In this document: piece after piece, positions 9,593-20,117 of the stretch | Layout of the letters: each line of letters opens with the position of its first letter | How positions within the stretch are numbered: the stretch's first letter is position 1 | Origin: Heterohyrax brucei | Lineage: Eukaryota > Chordata > Mammalia > Hyracoidea > Procaviidae | Assembly: GCA_028571685.1 (NCBI GenBank) | Contig: CM053152.1 | Coordinates: forward strand, 21,212,001-21,276,000 | Reading direction: 5' to 3' | DNA length: 64,000 nucleotides | Position numbers and translations under genes: made by a program | The notes under the pieces: model-generated | The model's database searches: none | What the model was told of the DNA's origin: nothing | The model's input: the letters and a program-made list of their open reading frames with translations, nothing else

Positions 9593-11155
9593 AGAATTAT
9601 TCACTCTTGCAACTCAAGGCTTGATTTTTCTCTTTGACTCTTTCAGCTTGGGAAATGCCAAGTGTGTACTTCCCTTTTGGTTTTCTATTTCCAGCTCTTC
9701 ACATATGTCATTATAATACTTCAAGTCGTCTCGAGCCACCATTTGAAATCTTCAGTTATTTCACATCATCATTTCTTCCTTTCACTTTAGCCACTCAGCA
9801 TTCAAGAGCAAGTTTCAGAGTCTCTTCTGACATCCATGCTAGTCTTTTCTTTCTTTCCTGTGTTTTTAATAACCTCCAGCTTTCTTCATGTGTGATGTCC
9901 TCAATGTCATTCCGCAATTTGTCTGGTCTTTTACCACTAGGATTCAATGCACCAAACCCGTTCTTGAGCTGGTCCCTAAATTCATGTGGAGTATACTCAA
10001 GGTTATACTTTGACTCTCGTACACATGTTTTGACTTTCTTCAGTTTCAACTTGAACTTGCATGAGAGCAATTGATGGACTATACAACAATTAGCCTTTGC
10101 CCCTATTCTGACTGATGATGTTGAGATTTTCCATTATCTCTTTCAACAGATGCAATTGATTTAATTCCTTTGCATTTCATCTGCAAGGCCCATGTGTGTA
10201 GTCACCTTTTATGTTGGTGAAAAGGGTGTTTGCAATGAAAAAGTTGTTTTCCAAAATTCAATCTGTGATCTCTGTCGTTTTTTTTCTATCACCAAGGCCA
10301 TATTTTCAAACTACCAAGTCTTCTTTGTTTCCAACATTTCATTCTCATCACCAGTATTATCAATACATCCTGATTGGATGGTCCATCAACTCTGAATTGC
10401 AGAAGTTGGTAAAAATCTTCAATTTCTTCATCTTTGGCCCTGGGGGATTCGGTGTAATTTTGGATAGTCCTATTAATTGGTTTTCATTGTAGTTGTATGG
10501 ATCTTATCCTATTATTGACAGCATTGTAATTCAGGATACATCTTTAAATGTTCTTTTTGACTATGAATGCAACACCATTCCTCTTCAAGCTGGCATTCCT
10601 GGCATAGTAGACCATATGACTATCCAATTCAAAATTGCTTATATCAGTTTATTTCAGTTCACTAATGCCTGGAGTGTGGATGTTTATGCATTCCACTTCA
10701 TCTTTGATGATTTCCAATTTTCCTAGAGTCATACTTCATATATTTCACCTTCTGATTATTAAAGCATGTTTGCAGCTGTTTCTTCTAATTTTGAGTCATG
10801 CCACTTCAGTGAATGAAGGTCCTGAGAACTTTACTCCATTCACATTATTAAGGTAAAATCTACTTTGAGGAGGTTGCCTTGCCCTTCCTCAGTTGTATTT
10901 TGAGTACCATCCTACCTGGGGGCTCATCTTCTGGGATTATATCAGACAATGTTTTATTGCTATTCATAAGGTTTTTCGCTGGGTAATTCTTTTCACAAGT
11001 AGTCTACTGGGTCCTACTTCCTAGTCTGTCTTAGCTGAAATCCATCCACCATGGGTATTCTTGCTGATGTTTGAATACCAGTAACATAGCGTCTAGAATT
11101 ACAGCAACATGCAAGCCCCTAGAGTATGACAAACTGATCTACACGTGGGGGTTAT
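9593..11155 (-). mobile_element. RTE LINE, 5' half only
   Basis: Antisense RTE (BovB-type) from mid-element (TTCACTCTTGCAACTCAAGG) to its 5' end (GACAAACTGATCTACACGTG). The endonuclease-encoding region is included (TTTGTCTGGTCTTTTACCAC; TCAACTCTGAATTGCAGAAG). The reverse-transcriptase half and the 3' end are absent at the left edge. LINEs normally lose the 5' end, so this shape suggests a later deletion or an orphaned 5'-inverted segment. Frames are broken throughout. Confidence 0.85.
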
Positions 11156-11749
11156 TTGTCTTTAGAACAACGCAAATCAAAACTGTGATGAGATACCAAC
11201 AGTACTAGCATGAATAAAAATAACAGAAAATAACAAATGTTGGAGAGGCTGTGGGGAGATTGGAATTCTTATGTACAGTGGGTGGTAATGCAAAATGATA
11301 CAACCGTTTTGAAAATTGATATGGTGTTTCCTTAAAAATTAGAAATACGCTTTGATCCAACAACCGAAATCATTGGAATATAAACTAGAGGAATAAGAGC
11401 CATCACACAAATAGACATAGCATGCCCATGTTCATTGTACCATTATTCACAGTAGCCAAAAGATGGAATAACCTATGTATCCATCAGCAGATGACTGTAT
11501 AAGCACTCTATGGTACATATACAAAATGGAATACTGTGAAATGATAAAGAATGTTGATGAATCCATAGAACATCTTACAGTATGGATGAATCTGGGAGAC
11601 ACTATGCTGAATGAAGTAAGTCAATCACAAAAGGACAAATACTGTATGAAACCACCATTATAAAAACTCACAACGATGTTTACACTTAGAAACTATCTTT
11701 GATGGTTATGAGGGAAGGGAGGGATATGGAAGGAAAAACACTAAGTTCA

Positions 11750-12224
11750 TGTCATGGATTGAATTGTGTCCCCCCAAACTGTGTATCAGTTTAGCTAGGC
11801 CATGATTGTCACTATTATGTGATTTTTCCCGTATGCCATAAATCCTGTCTCTGCTATGTTAATGAGAAGGAATGGGCAACAATTGTGTTCTTGTGAGGTA
11901 GGACTCAATCTACAAGCTTAGATTGTATTGAGGCCATTTCATGGCAGATAAAAGGAAAGGTAAACAAGCAGAGTGCGGGACCTCATACCACTAAGAAGGA
12001 GGTAATAGGAACAGAGTATATCCTTTGGTTTTGGGGTCTCCACACCTGAGAAGATCCCAGTCCAAGGGAAGGTTGATAACAAGGACCTACTTCTGGAGCC
12101 AATAAAGTCTTCCCCTAGAGCTGATGCCCTGAATTTGGATTTTTAGCCTACTTTTCTGTGAGAAAATAAATTTCTCCATCCATTTGTGACATTTCTGTTA
12201 TAGAATCCCTAGGTGACTAAGAAA
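11750..12224 (+). mobile_element. Solo LTR, ERVL-MaLR-like, ~475 bp
   Basis: Starts TGTCATGGATTGAATTGTGT as MaLR LTRs do, contains an AATAAATTT polyadenylation-type region, and ends near GTGACTAAGA. A near-matching 5-bp TSD (GTTCA/GTACA) flanks it inside the L1. No internal region is attached, so it is a fossil solo LTR. Same family as the LTRs at 16016, 17250, 34510 and 39268. Younger than the L1 it splits. Confidence 0.75.
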
Positions 12225-12721
12225 GTACACAATAGATACGTGGTAACTTCAGTGAAGAGTAAGACAGTACACAACACTGGAGTAATCAGCACAACTTGAA
12301 CAAGGCAAAGTCATAGAAGTTTCATAGACAATCCAAACTCTCCGAGGGACCAAATTACTGGGCTGAGGGCTGGACATCATGATCTTGGGGAATAGCAAGC
12401 TCAATTGGCATAAAACAGTTTATAAAGAAAGTGTTCTATGTTCTACTTTAGTGAGTAGACTCTAGAATCTTTAAAACTTGCCAGTGACCACCTAAGATAC
12501 GTCTACTGGTCCCATCCTGTCTGAACCAAGAAAGAATGAAGAAAACCACAGAGAGAAAGGAAAGATTAGTGAAAGGAAAAATGGATCACAACTGTGACAG
12601 CCTCCACCAGACCTGAGTCCAACACAACCACATAGTGCTGCCACTGCCTGCTCTGACAGGAATCATAATAGAGGGTACTAGAGAGAGCTGGAGAAAAATG
12701 TGGAAAAAATTCAACCTCAGC

Positions 12722-12754
<33 letters not shown>

Positions 12755-12905
12755 GAGACTACACTTATTGGTCTGACAGCTGACAGAAACTGGAAGAAGC
12801 CCTACAGTGTTGTCCCTGGCCATCATTTTAAGTCAGTACTGAAGTTACTCTTGAGGTTTACCCTTCAATCAAAGATTAAACAGGCCTATAAAATGAAAAT
12901 ACACA

Positions 12906-13482
12906 ATCACTGCCCACAGAAACAGTAGTCAAGAAATCAAAAGATGCACTGCACTGGGAAAATCTGCTCAAAGGACCTCTTTAAAGTATTGAAAAATGAA
13001 GATGTCACATTAAAGACTAAGGTATGCCTGACCCAAGTCACAGTATTTTAAATCTCGTGATATGCATGCAAAAGCTGGACAATGAATAAGGAAGAGTGAA
13101 GAAGAATTAATGCTTTTGAACCGTGGTGTTGAAGAAGAACAGTGAATGTGCCATGGACTGTCAAAAGAACCAACATTCTCTTCTGGAAGAAGTACAATCC
13201 GAGTGCTCCTTGGAAGCAAAGATGGTGACACTGCACCTTACACACTTTGGACATGTTGTCAGGAAGGATCAGTCCCTGGAGAAGGACACCATGCTTGGTA
13301 GAGCAGAGGGTTAGCACAATAAAGGAAGACTCTCAATGAGATGGATTGACACAGTGGCTACAACAATGAGCTTATGCATAAAAATGATTGTGGGCATGGT
13401 GCAAGATTGGGCAGTGCTTCGTTCTGTTGTTTATAGGGTCACTATGAGTTGGAACTGACTCGATGGCACCTAACAACAGTAA
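12906..13482 (+). mobile_element. RTE LINE 3' end with TSD
   Basis: 5'-truncated sense copy. AGTAGTCAAGAAATCAAAAG starts it, AAAGGACCTCTTTAAAGTAT and TACACACTTTGGACATGTTG follow, and it ends GACTCGATGGCACCTAACAA. TSD TATAAAATGAAAATA at 12887-12901 and 13483-13497. Encodes only the decayed C-terminal tail of the RTE protein. Confidence 0.9.
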
Positions 13483-14387
13483 TATAAAATGAAAATAACA
13501 CACAGAGTCCAACTATGTATATAACACTAAATGGACAAACAAGCCCAGGAACAAGGATGAGAAGACAAGAAAGGATGATAAATTTGGGTGAATGGAAATG
13601 GGGAACCCAAGGTTGAGAAGGAGATTATTGATATGTCATGGAGTTGACAATCAGTGTTACAAAACAGTATGTATAGTAATTATTTAGTGAGACAGTTATT
13701 TGCTCTATAAACTTTCATCTAAGGCACAATAAGAAAGAAAAGCCAGTTAATACAACTATTATTTAAATTTACTCACCGATCACTTATGCCAAAGATGAGA
13801 AAATTGAAGATTTTTATCAACTTTTGCAGTCTGAAATTGATTAAACATTCAATCAAGGTGCATTGATAATAACTGGTGGTTGGAAAGAGAAAGCTGGAAA
13901 CAAAGGATTACTGATCCTTTGTAAATATGATCTTGGTGAAATAAAGCATGAAAGAATTTTACAAGACCAACAGTCTGTACTTTGGAAACATTTTTTTCAA
14001 CAAAATAAATGGTGGCTATACACATGGACCTTACTAGATGGAATACATAAAGCATCAAATCGACCATATCTGTGGAAAGGCATGATGGAGAAGCTCAATA
14101 TCATCAGCCAGAGCAAAGCCAGGGACTGATTGCTGAACAGACTATTAACTACTCACGTGTAAGTTGATAATGAAGCTGAAGAAAATTACAAGTCTTTGAG
14201 ACCCAAAGTGCAACCTTGGGTGTATTCCCCCTTGAATTTAGAGACCATCTCAGCAGTAAATTTAGTGCATTGGACACTAATGACCAAACACCTGATTAAT
14301 TGTAGGATGACATCAAAGATACCATACATAAAGTAAGGGAAAGGTTATTAGAAAGACAGAAAAGAAGAGGGGACAAATGTTCTTTCA

Positions 14388-14530
14388 GAGGGTACTAGAA
14401 ATAGGAAGTGAAATAGAGGAATGTGCTGTCACTAGGTGAGGAGAGCAGATGGAGCTTCAGACAGGTGAGCATACAAAATTGATGGGGATTGTATACTTTC
14501 ATTTAATCATAATTTTTTAAAAAAGGCAAA
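14388..14530 (+). mobile_element. L1 3' tail, ~140 bp
   Basis: Matches the last ~130 bp of the full-length L1 (GAATGTGCTGTCACTAGGTG; GATTGTATACTTTCATTTAA) plus an A-rich tail. Sits inside RTE sequence, with similar AGAAAGACAGAAAAGA-type purine tracts on both sides that may be the TSD. Extreme 5' truncation. Confidence 0.75.
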
Positions 14531-15787
14531 GAAAACAAAGATAGAAAGAAAAGACCAAAATGGATGTCAGCAGAGACTCTGAAACTTGGCCTTGAACACT
14601 GGGTAGCTAAAACAAAAGAAGAAATGATGAAGTAAAGAACTGAACAGAAGATTCTAACAGGTGGCTTGAGAAAACAAGTATTGTAATGAAATGTTCAAAG
14701 ACCTGATGTTAGAAAACCAAAGGAAAAAATACGCTCAGCATTTCTCAAACCAAAAGAAATGAAGTAAAACTTCAAGCCTCAGGGTGCAATATTGAAGGAG
14801 TCTATGACAAAATATTGAAAATACCAGCTGCTACTTTCATCCAAAGAAGATGGAAGGAATGCATAGCATCACTGTACCAAAAAGAATTGGTGAACGTTCA
14901 GACGTTTTAGGAAGTAGTATGTGATGAGGAACCAATAGTACTGAAGGAAGAAGTTCTCATTGTACCAAAGGCCAAGGCAAAAGCAGGGTTCCAGGAGTCT
15001 GAGGAATACTGTGTAAGATGTTTCAACAAACTGATGCAAAGCTGGAAACCCTCATTCTTTTATGCCAAGAAATTTGGGAGACAGCTACCTGGTCAATCAA
15101 CTGGAAGAGGTCCAAAATTGTGTGCATTCCAAAGACAGATGATCCACAGAATGCAGAAATTCTTGAACAATATCATTAATAACATATGCAAGTAAAATTT
15201 TGCTGAAGATAGTTTAAAAATGGTTGCAGCAGCACATTGACAGACAATTTCCAGAAATTCAAACTGGATTTAGAAGATGTAAAGATTATTATTGTTAATG
15301 TCGGATAGATCTTGGCTGAAAGCAGAGAATATCAGAAAGATGTTTTCTGTGTTTTATTGAGTATGCAAAGATATTTAACTGTGTGGAACATAACAAATTA
15401 TAGATAGCATTGCAAAGAATGGGAATTTCAGAAAACTTGATTGTGCTCATGTGGGAAATATCCGCAGACCAAGAGGCAATCATTCAAACAGAACAAGGCG
15501 ATATCACATGGTTTTAAATCAGGTTGCACCCTTTCACCACAGTTTTTCAATTTTTATGCTGAATATATAACCCAAGAAGCTGAACTATATGAGGAAAAAT
15601 ATGGCAGCAGGATTTGAGAAAGACTCATTAACTACCTGTGATACGCAAATAATACAATCTTGCTCATTCAAAGTGGATTTATAACACTTACTAATGAAGA
15701 TCAAATGACACAACCTTCAGTACAGATTAGCCCTCAACATAAAGAAAACAGAAATCCTCACAACTGGACTGATAAGCAAGATCATGA

Positions 15788-15813
15788 TGTCAGCCAAGTG
15801 CTGTTGAGTCGGT
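15788..15813 (-). mobile_element. 26-bp AfroSINE 3'-end insertion with perfect TSD
   Basis: The insert (TGTCAGCCAAGTGCTGTTGA then GTCGGT) is antisense AfroSINE/RTE 3'-terminal sequence. It splits the RTE copy and is flanked by a perfect 10-bp direct repeat AAGATCATGA (15778-15787 and 15814-15823). Nothing of the SINE body is present. Confidence 0.75.
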
Positions 15814-16015
15814 AAGATCATGACAAACAGAGAAAAATATTTCACACCAATGCTCATGGAAATAGGAATCAAGGAATCAAGTGACATATTGCATTGGGTA
15901 TAACTTCTGCAAACCACTTTAAAGTGTTTAAAAGCAAAGATACCACTTTGTGGACTAGGTACACTGGACCTAAGCCATCAACTCATCATAGTCAGCATTT
16001 AAATACTATCAGAGG

Positions 16016-16699
16016 TGTTGTTAGTGATCTAGTGCTGCTATTACAATAATAGCACAAGTGGGTGGCACTAACAAAAAACAAAAACAAAAAAACAGCTCAC
16101 TGCCATTGAGTTGATTCTGATTCGTAGTGACCCTACTGGATAGAGAACTGCCTCATAGAATTTCCAAGGAGCACCTGGTAGATCTGAACTGCCAGTCCTT
16201 TGTTAGCAGCTGTAGCACTTAACTGCTGTGGTTCCACGGTTTCCAAGTGGATGTCTGTAACAAAGAGAAGTTTGTTTCCTTACAGTAAAGCTGGCTAAAA
16301 GTCTAAATTCAGGGCATCAGCTCCAGGGAATGGCTTTCTTCCTCTGTGGCTCTCTTCCTTCAGACTAGGAGCTTGTTGCAGGGGTTATAGGTCCAAAGGA
16401 TGCGCTTTTCTCCCAGCACTGCCTTCTTGGTGATGTGACGTCCCTCACTGTCTGCTTGCTTCCCTTTCCTTTTATTTCTTGAAAGGAAAAAGGCAGTGTA
16501 GGCTACAGCCTAGGGAAATTCCTTGTACACTTGATTATGGATGTGCCCTGAGCAAGAGTATAATATCTCACTCTAGTTCTCTTTAACCATGGCAGAGATT
16601 ATGGTTTATAATACTGAGAAAAATCTCATAATGGAGAATAACCACACAATACTGGAGGGGGGGACACAAGTTTGGGGAGACACAATTCAATCCATGACA
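16016..16699 (-). mobile_element. Solo LTR, ERVL-MaLR-like, with SINE inside
   Basis: Reverse copy of the LTR family seen at 11750. Begins TGTTGTTAGTGATCTAGTGC, ends near CAATTCAATCCATGACA. A perfect 5-bp TSD AGAGG lies at 16011-16015 and 16700-16704. An AfroSINE (16076-16235) sits inside and accounts for most of the extra length. Fossil solo LTR. Confidence 0.8.
16076..16235 (-). mobile_element. AfroSINE inside an LTR
   Basis: Antisense. CTCACTGCCATTGAGTTGAT at the 3' end, TTCCAAGGAGCACCTGGTAG body, CACTTAACTGCTGTGGTTCC head. An (AAAAC)n tail precedes it. Younger than the LTR. Confidence 0.9.
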
Positions 16700-17249
16700 A
16701 GAGGTAAAGTTATTTTATGCTGTGTCTTCTCTACTACTTTACGAGGGCTTTAAATCCCCACTCCACTCTTTGGCCTGACTGTTGTGATATCTTTCTTTAA
16801 ATCCTGTAAAAAATTGCCAATTCAACAAATTTCACATCTGAGATTGAGATAAATTATACTAATCATGTTGTGCAACCATCAGCTTCTACCCCTTGCCATA
16901 CATAAAAACTGACTGAAAATGGATTAAAGACCTAAGTGTATAATCTAAAACCATCAAACTCTTAGAAGAAAACATAGGAATAACGCTTTGGGACTTAGTC
17001 TTCAACAAAGGATTCCTAGGTATGAGACTGAAAGCACAAAGGACAAAAATAGATAAATGGGATCTCATCAAAATTTAAAAATTGTATAGAACAAAGCACT
17101 TTGTCAATGAAGTGAAGAGATAACCTACAGACTGTGAGAAAATCTTTGGGAGTCATATACTCGATAAGCATTTAGTGTCCAGAATATATAAGGAACTCAT
17201 ATAGTTTAACAAGAAAAGGATAACTCAATATAAAAGTGGGAAAAAGATC

Positions 17250-17760
17250 TGTTACGGATTGAATTGTGTTCTCCCCAAATATCTGTCAATTTGGCTAGGC
17301 TATGATTCTCAGTATTGTATGACTGTTCATTTTTGTCATCTAATACGACTTTCCTATGTGTTATAAATCCCACCTCAATGATGTTAATGAGGCAAGGTTA
17401 GTGGTAGTTGTGTTAATGAGGAGGACTCAATCTGCAAGACTCGGTTTTTTCTTAAATCAATTTCTTTTGAGGTATAACAGAAGAAGCAGACAGAGAGACA
17501 AATGAACCTCATACTACCAAGAAAACAGTGCTGGGTAGCAGAATATACCATTTGGACCTGAGATTCCTATGCAGAGAAGTCCTTCCAGAGGAAGATTGAT
17601 GACAAAGATCTTCCTCCAGAGATGACAGAGGGAAAAAAAGCCTTCTTCTGGAGTTGATGCCCTAAATCTGGACTTCCAGTCTACTAGACTGTGACAAATT
17701 TCTCTTTGTTAAAACCACCTACTTGTATTTCTGTAATAGCAGCCCTAGATAACTAAGATA
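17250..17760 (+). mobile_element. Solo LTR, ERVL-MaLR-like, ~511 bp
   Basis: Same family as 11750: TGTTACGGATTGAATTGTGT at the start and CAGCCCTAGATAACTAAGAT at the end. Flanked by near-identical 5-mers AGATC/GGATC inside L1 ORF2. Fossil without an internal region. Confidence 0.8.
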
Positions 17761-17794
17761 GGATCTGAATGGACACTTTACTGAAGAGGATATA

Positions 17795-18357
17795 CAAGGT
17801 CTGCCAATTAAGTCCATGAACTTAGTTGTTCTAAGTGTTACATACCTCATTGTTGAATATCACTATAGTCATCTTCAATGTACTCCCCTTGGGAAGCTAT
17901 GCACCAATGCCAAAGCCTAGTCTACCCTTCAAAGGAATTTGGGACTCTTTCTGGAATGGCCATTGTGCATGGTGGCATGGTGGCAACTTTGCCAACTTAA
18001 TTGTACAGTTGTCTGTGAGGGAGTTTTTAGTCAGTAAACAAGTAACACTGTTGAAACATCCTCCCTGCTCACCTGACCTGGCCCCCAATGACTTTTTTCT
18101 TTACCCGAAGATAAAATAAATATTGAAAAGAAGACGTTTTGATGACATTCTGAACATCAAAAGTAATCTGATGACAGCTGTGATGGCCATTCCAGAAAAA
18201 GTGTTCCAAAATTGCTTTGAAGGGTAGACTGGGCACTGGCATCAGTGCATAGCTTCCCAAGGAGAGTACTTTGCAGGTGACAGTAGTGATGCTCAGCAGT
18301 GAGGTATGTAGCACTTTTTCTAGGATGAATTTGAGACATGAATTGGCAGTGCTCATG
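17795..18357. mobile_element. Mariner-family DNA transposon remnant with two 3' ends (palindromic)
   Basis: TA dinucleotides flank it (17793-17794 and 18358-18359). The single-copy centre (~17966-18180, plus strand) encodes a mariner transposase C-terminal stretch with LKHPPCSPDLAPNDFFLYPK, containing the last Asp of the DD34D triad. The right arm continues to the family's C-terminus (CIASQGEYFAGD in one frame). The left arm (17795-17965) is an inverted copy of the right arm (18181-18357): both encode FEG...CIASQGEY and both end in the same terminal sequence, containing CTGCCAATT. So the element has two copies of the 3' end and no 5' end. No intact transposase remains. Confidence 0.8.
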
Positions 18358-18612
18358 TAAAGAGCATAAAAGCACATAAAAAGAGGTTCAATGCCATTAG
18401 CCTTTAGGAAAACACAAATCAAAATCACAACAAGATATCACTTCACTCCCATTGGGATGGCTAGGACTAAAAAACAAAAACAAACAAACAAAAATGGAAA
18501 ATACAAACCCCTGTTGATAATGTAGAGAAATTGGAACAGCGGCATCCATTACTGGTGGGAATGCAAAAGGTACAGCTGTTGTGGAAAACAGTTGGGTGTT
18601 TCTCGGAAGGTT

Positions 18613-18895
18613 CAGTGTTGCTGTTGTTAGGTGCCACTTGTTCTGACTCATGGAAACCCTGTGTACAACAGAATGAAACACGACCCACCCCCTCTCCATC
18701 CCCACATACGCTTGAGTCCACTGTTGAAGCCATTATGTTAGTATATCTCATCGAAGGTCTTCCTGTTAATCACAGACTCTATTTTACCAAGCATGATGGA
18801 CCCTCTTGGTAACACGCCAAAGTATGTGAGATGAAGTTTTGCCACCCTTACTTCAAAGGAGCATTCTGACTGTACTTTCTCTAAGACAGATTTTT
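18613..18895 (-). mobile_element. RTE LINE 3' end
   Basis: Antisense terminal ~280 bp: GCTGTTGTTAGGTGCCACTT, CTTGAGTCCACTGTTGAAGC, TACCAAGCATGATGGACC, then GAGCATTCTGACTGTACTTT. It separates an L1 sense fragment from an L1 antisense fragment. Confidence 0.85.
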
Positions 18896-19071
18896 TTTCA
18901 TCCTTATGTCATATATATTTATTTTAAGCAAGTTTTATCCCTCTCCTCCATTCGTTGACTTTTCTTAAAAATATTCCTCATTATTCTGATCTGGTAATTT
19001 TTTCTAAAAAAAAATTTAAATATTTTTTGTTTAATTTTAGAACTTTTTTGGTCAAGATTAAAAAATGTTGA

Positions 19072-20117
19072 GAGGTGGAGTCAAGATGGAGGACTAAGCA
19101 CACGTCTCCTTATATCCCTCTGGAAACCAAGACCTAAATTGATAATCAAATGGAGCCTTCTGGTCACCCAATCAGCCCCAGGACATGGCACAGGGCTGTT
19201 ACTTTGGACTTCATACTACTGAGCGAAAAACCTCCTCTTCTACGCTGACTCCAGCTCCTGCCTGTCCCTGGCTCTCATGGACTGAAGGTAAACGCACCAT
19301 TTTGACTTTGTTTTCCTTTGTCTTGGCCGGCAGGCAGAGCAGGGTCTTGCCTAGCAGCTAGACTCAGACACGCTACTGGGGGGACAGGCAGGTGACATTC
19401 CCATATTTTGAGAGCCAGACTTGCCAAAGCCAAGTGCCGTCGAGTCGGATCTGACTCATGGCGACCCTAGCCAGACTTGGGACTCTGTTAATCTAGCCAC
19501 TTTGAGCCTGTCATTTTATATCTGCCTCAGCGGCGTTTGTACGGAGTTTCGCAGTCAGTGTGCGGGACGCCACGTTGGATACGGAGATTCTAGCGGGACC
19601 TCATTCTTAGCCTGGGAGCCAGCGCCTGCAAACAGGACAGTGCTTCTCCGACAGAAAAGCAGTAATTTACCTAGTGCCACCTTCTTTGGTAGTCCTGCAA
19701 CAGAATCAGAGGAATCACTACCTGTCGGCACCTTTAGCCCTTCTGTCTGCTGCCTGTGTGGAGGGCGCCATCTTGGATACAGTGGCTGCAGCTGGACCTA
19801 ATTCTTAGCTTGGGAGCCAGAGCCTGCCCACAGGAGAGTGCTTTTCTATCACAAAACGAGTACTCTATGCAGTGTCGTCGGTCCTGTCAGCAGAGGCCAA
19901 CAGAGCAGTAGCATTGCTGTATTCTGAGCTAGTTTGTATCATTTGGGGTTGGATACAGTGGCGCTTACTTTGCCAGTTGAGAAGAGGGACCTCTACACCC
20001 GAAAACCTGACTGACTTGGGAAGTGGTAAGATATCTTTTGCTTTACATTTTAAGACAGCCCAGAGAAACATCTGCAGTCCATCCTCACAGTACCTCTTCC
20101 AGCCTCTACATACTCAC
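19072..20117 (+). promoter_or_regulatory. L1 5'UTR (internal promoter region) with ~198-bp tandem units
   Basis: In L1 families this region holds the internal RNA polymerase II promoter. It opens with GTCAAGATGG, a YY1-type motif also conserved at the start of the deleted copy at 46-1007. Two similar units begin CGCCACGTTGGATAC (19568) and CGCCATCTTGGATAC (19766), 198 bp apart. Each continues through an ATTCTTAGC(C/T)TGGGAGCCAG block and a CAGTGCTT/GAGTGCTT block. A weaker third start, GGGGTTGGATACAGTGG, lies near 19946. CpGs are relatively frequent here. Promoter function is inference from the family; the units are seen directly. Confidence 0.7.
19424..19468 (-). mobile_element. 45-bp AfroSINE 3'-end insertion with perfect TSD
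   Basis: Insert from CCAAAGCCAAGTGCCGTCGA to CATGGCGACCCT, antisense AfroSINE 3' end. A perfect 11-bp direct repeat AGCCAGACTTG flanks it (19413-19423 and 19469-19479). The deleted L1 at 46-1007 reads across the equivalent site without it, so it is a real insertion into this L1. Confidence 0.85.

Larger units (their letters stand above)
11165..13735 (+). mobile_element. L1 3' end split by an LTR and an RTE
   Basis: Segments 11165-11749, 12225-12905 and 13483-13735 are collinear with the L1 ORF2 C-terminus and 3'UTR. ORF2 remnants include GAGAGGCTGTGGGGAGATTG (the Cys-rich end) and CAAAAGATGGAATAACCTAT. The 3'UTR ends GATATGTCATGGAGTTGACA, then TATAAACTTTCATC. Two later insertions interrupt it: a solo LTR and an RTE 3' end, each with its own TSD. 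Too decayed to code. Confidence 0.8.
13740..16010 (+). mobile_element. RTE LINE, long partial copy
   Basis: Sense copy running from the endonuclease region (AAAGATGAGAAAATTGAAGA; GACCATATCTGTGGAAAGGC) through the linker (ATACGCTCAGCATTTCTCAA) into the reverse-transcriptase region (GAAATTCAAACTGGATTTAG; TTGCACCCTTTCACCACAG). It stops before the 3' terminus, around 15977-16010. Interrupted by a ~140-bp L1 tail and by a 26-bp AfroSINE end. Frames are heavily broken. Confidence 0.8.
16895..18612 (+). mobile_element. Old L1 ORF2 region split by an LTR and a mariner
   Basis: Collinear pieces 16895-17249, 17761-17794 and 18358-18612 encode a decayed ORF2 C-terminal half. Cues are AAATGGATTAAAGACCTAAG, AGAGGATATA and, past the mariner, ATGCCATTAGCCTTTAGG and GATATCACTTCACTCCCATT. 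The breakpoints are explained by the LTR at 17250 and the mariner at 17795. Confidence 0.8.

Noticed and set aside
9634-10074. 146-codon plus-strand open frame
   Set aside because: It is the antisense of an RTE endonuclease-region fragment, not a gene.
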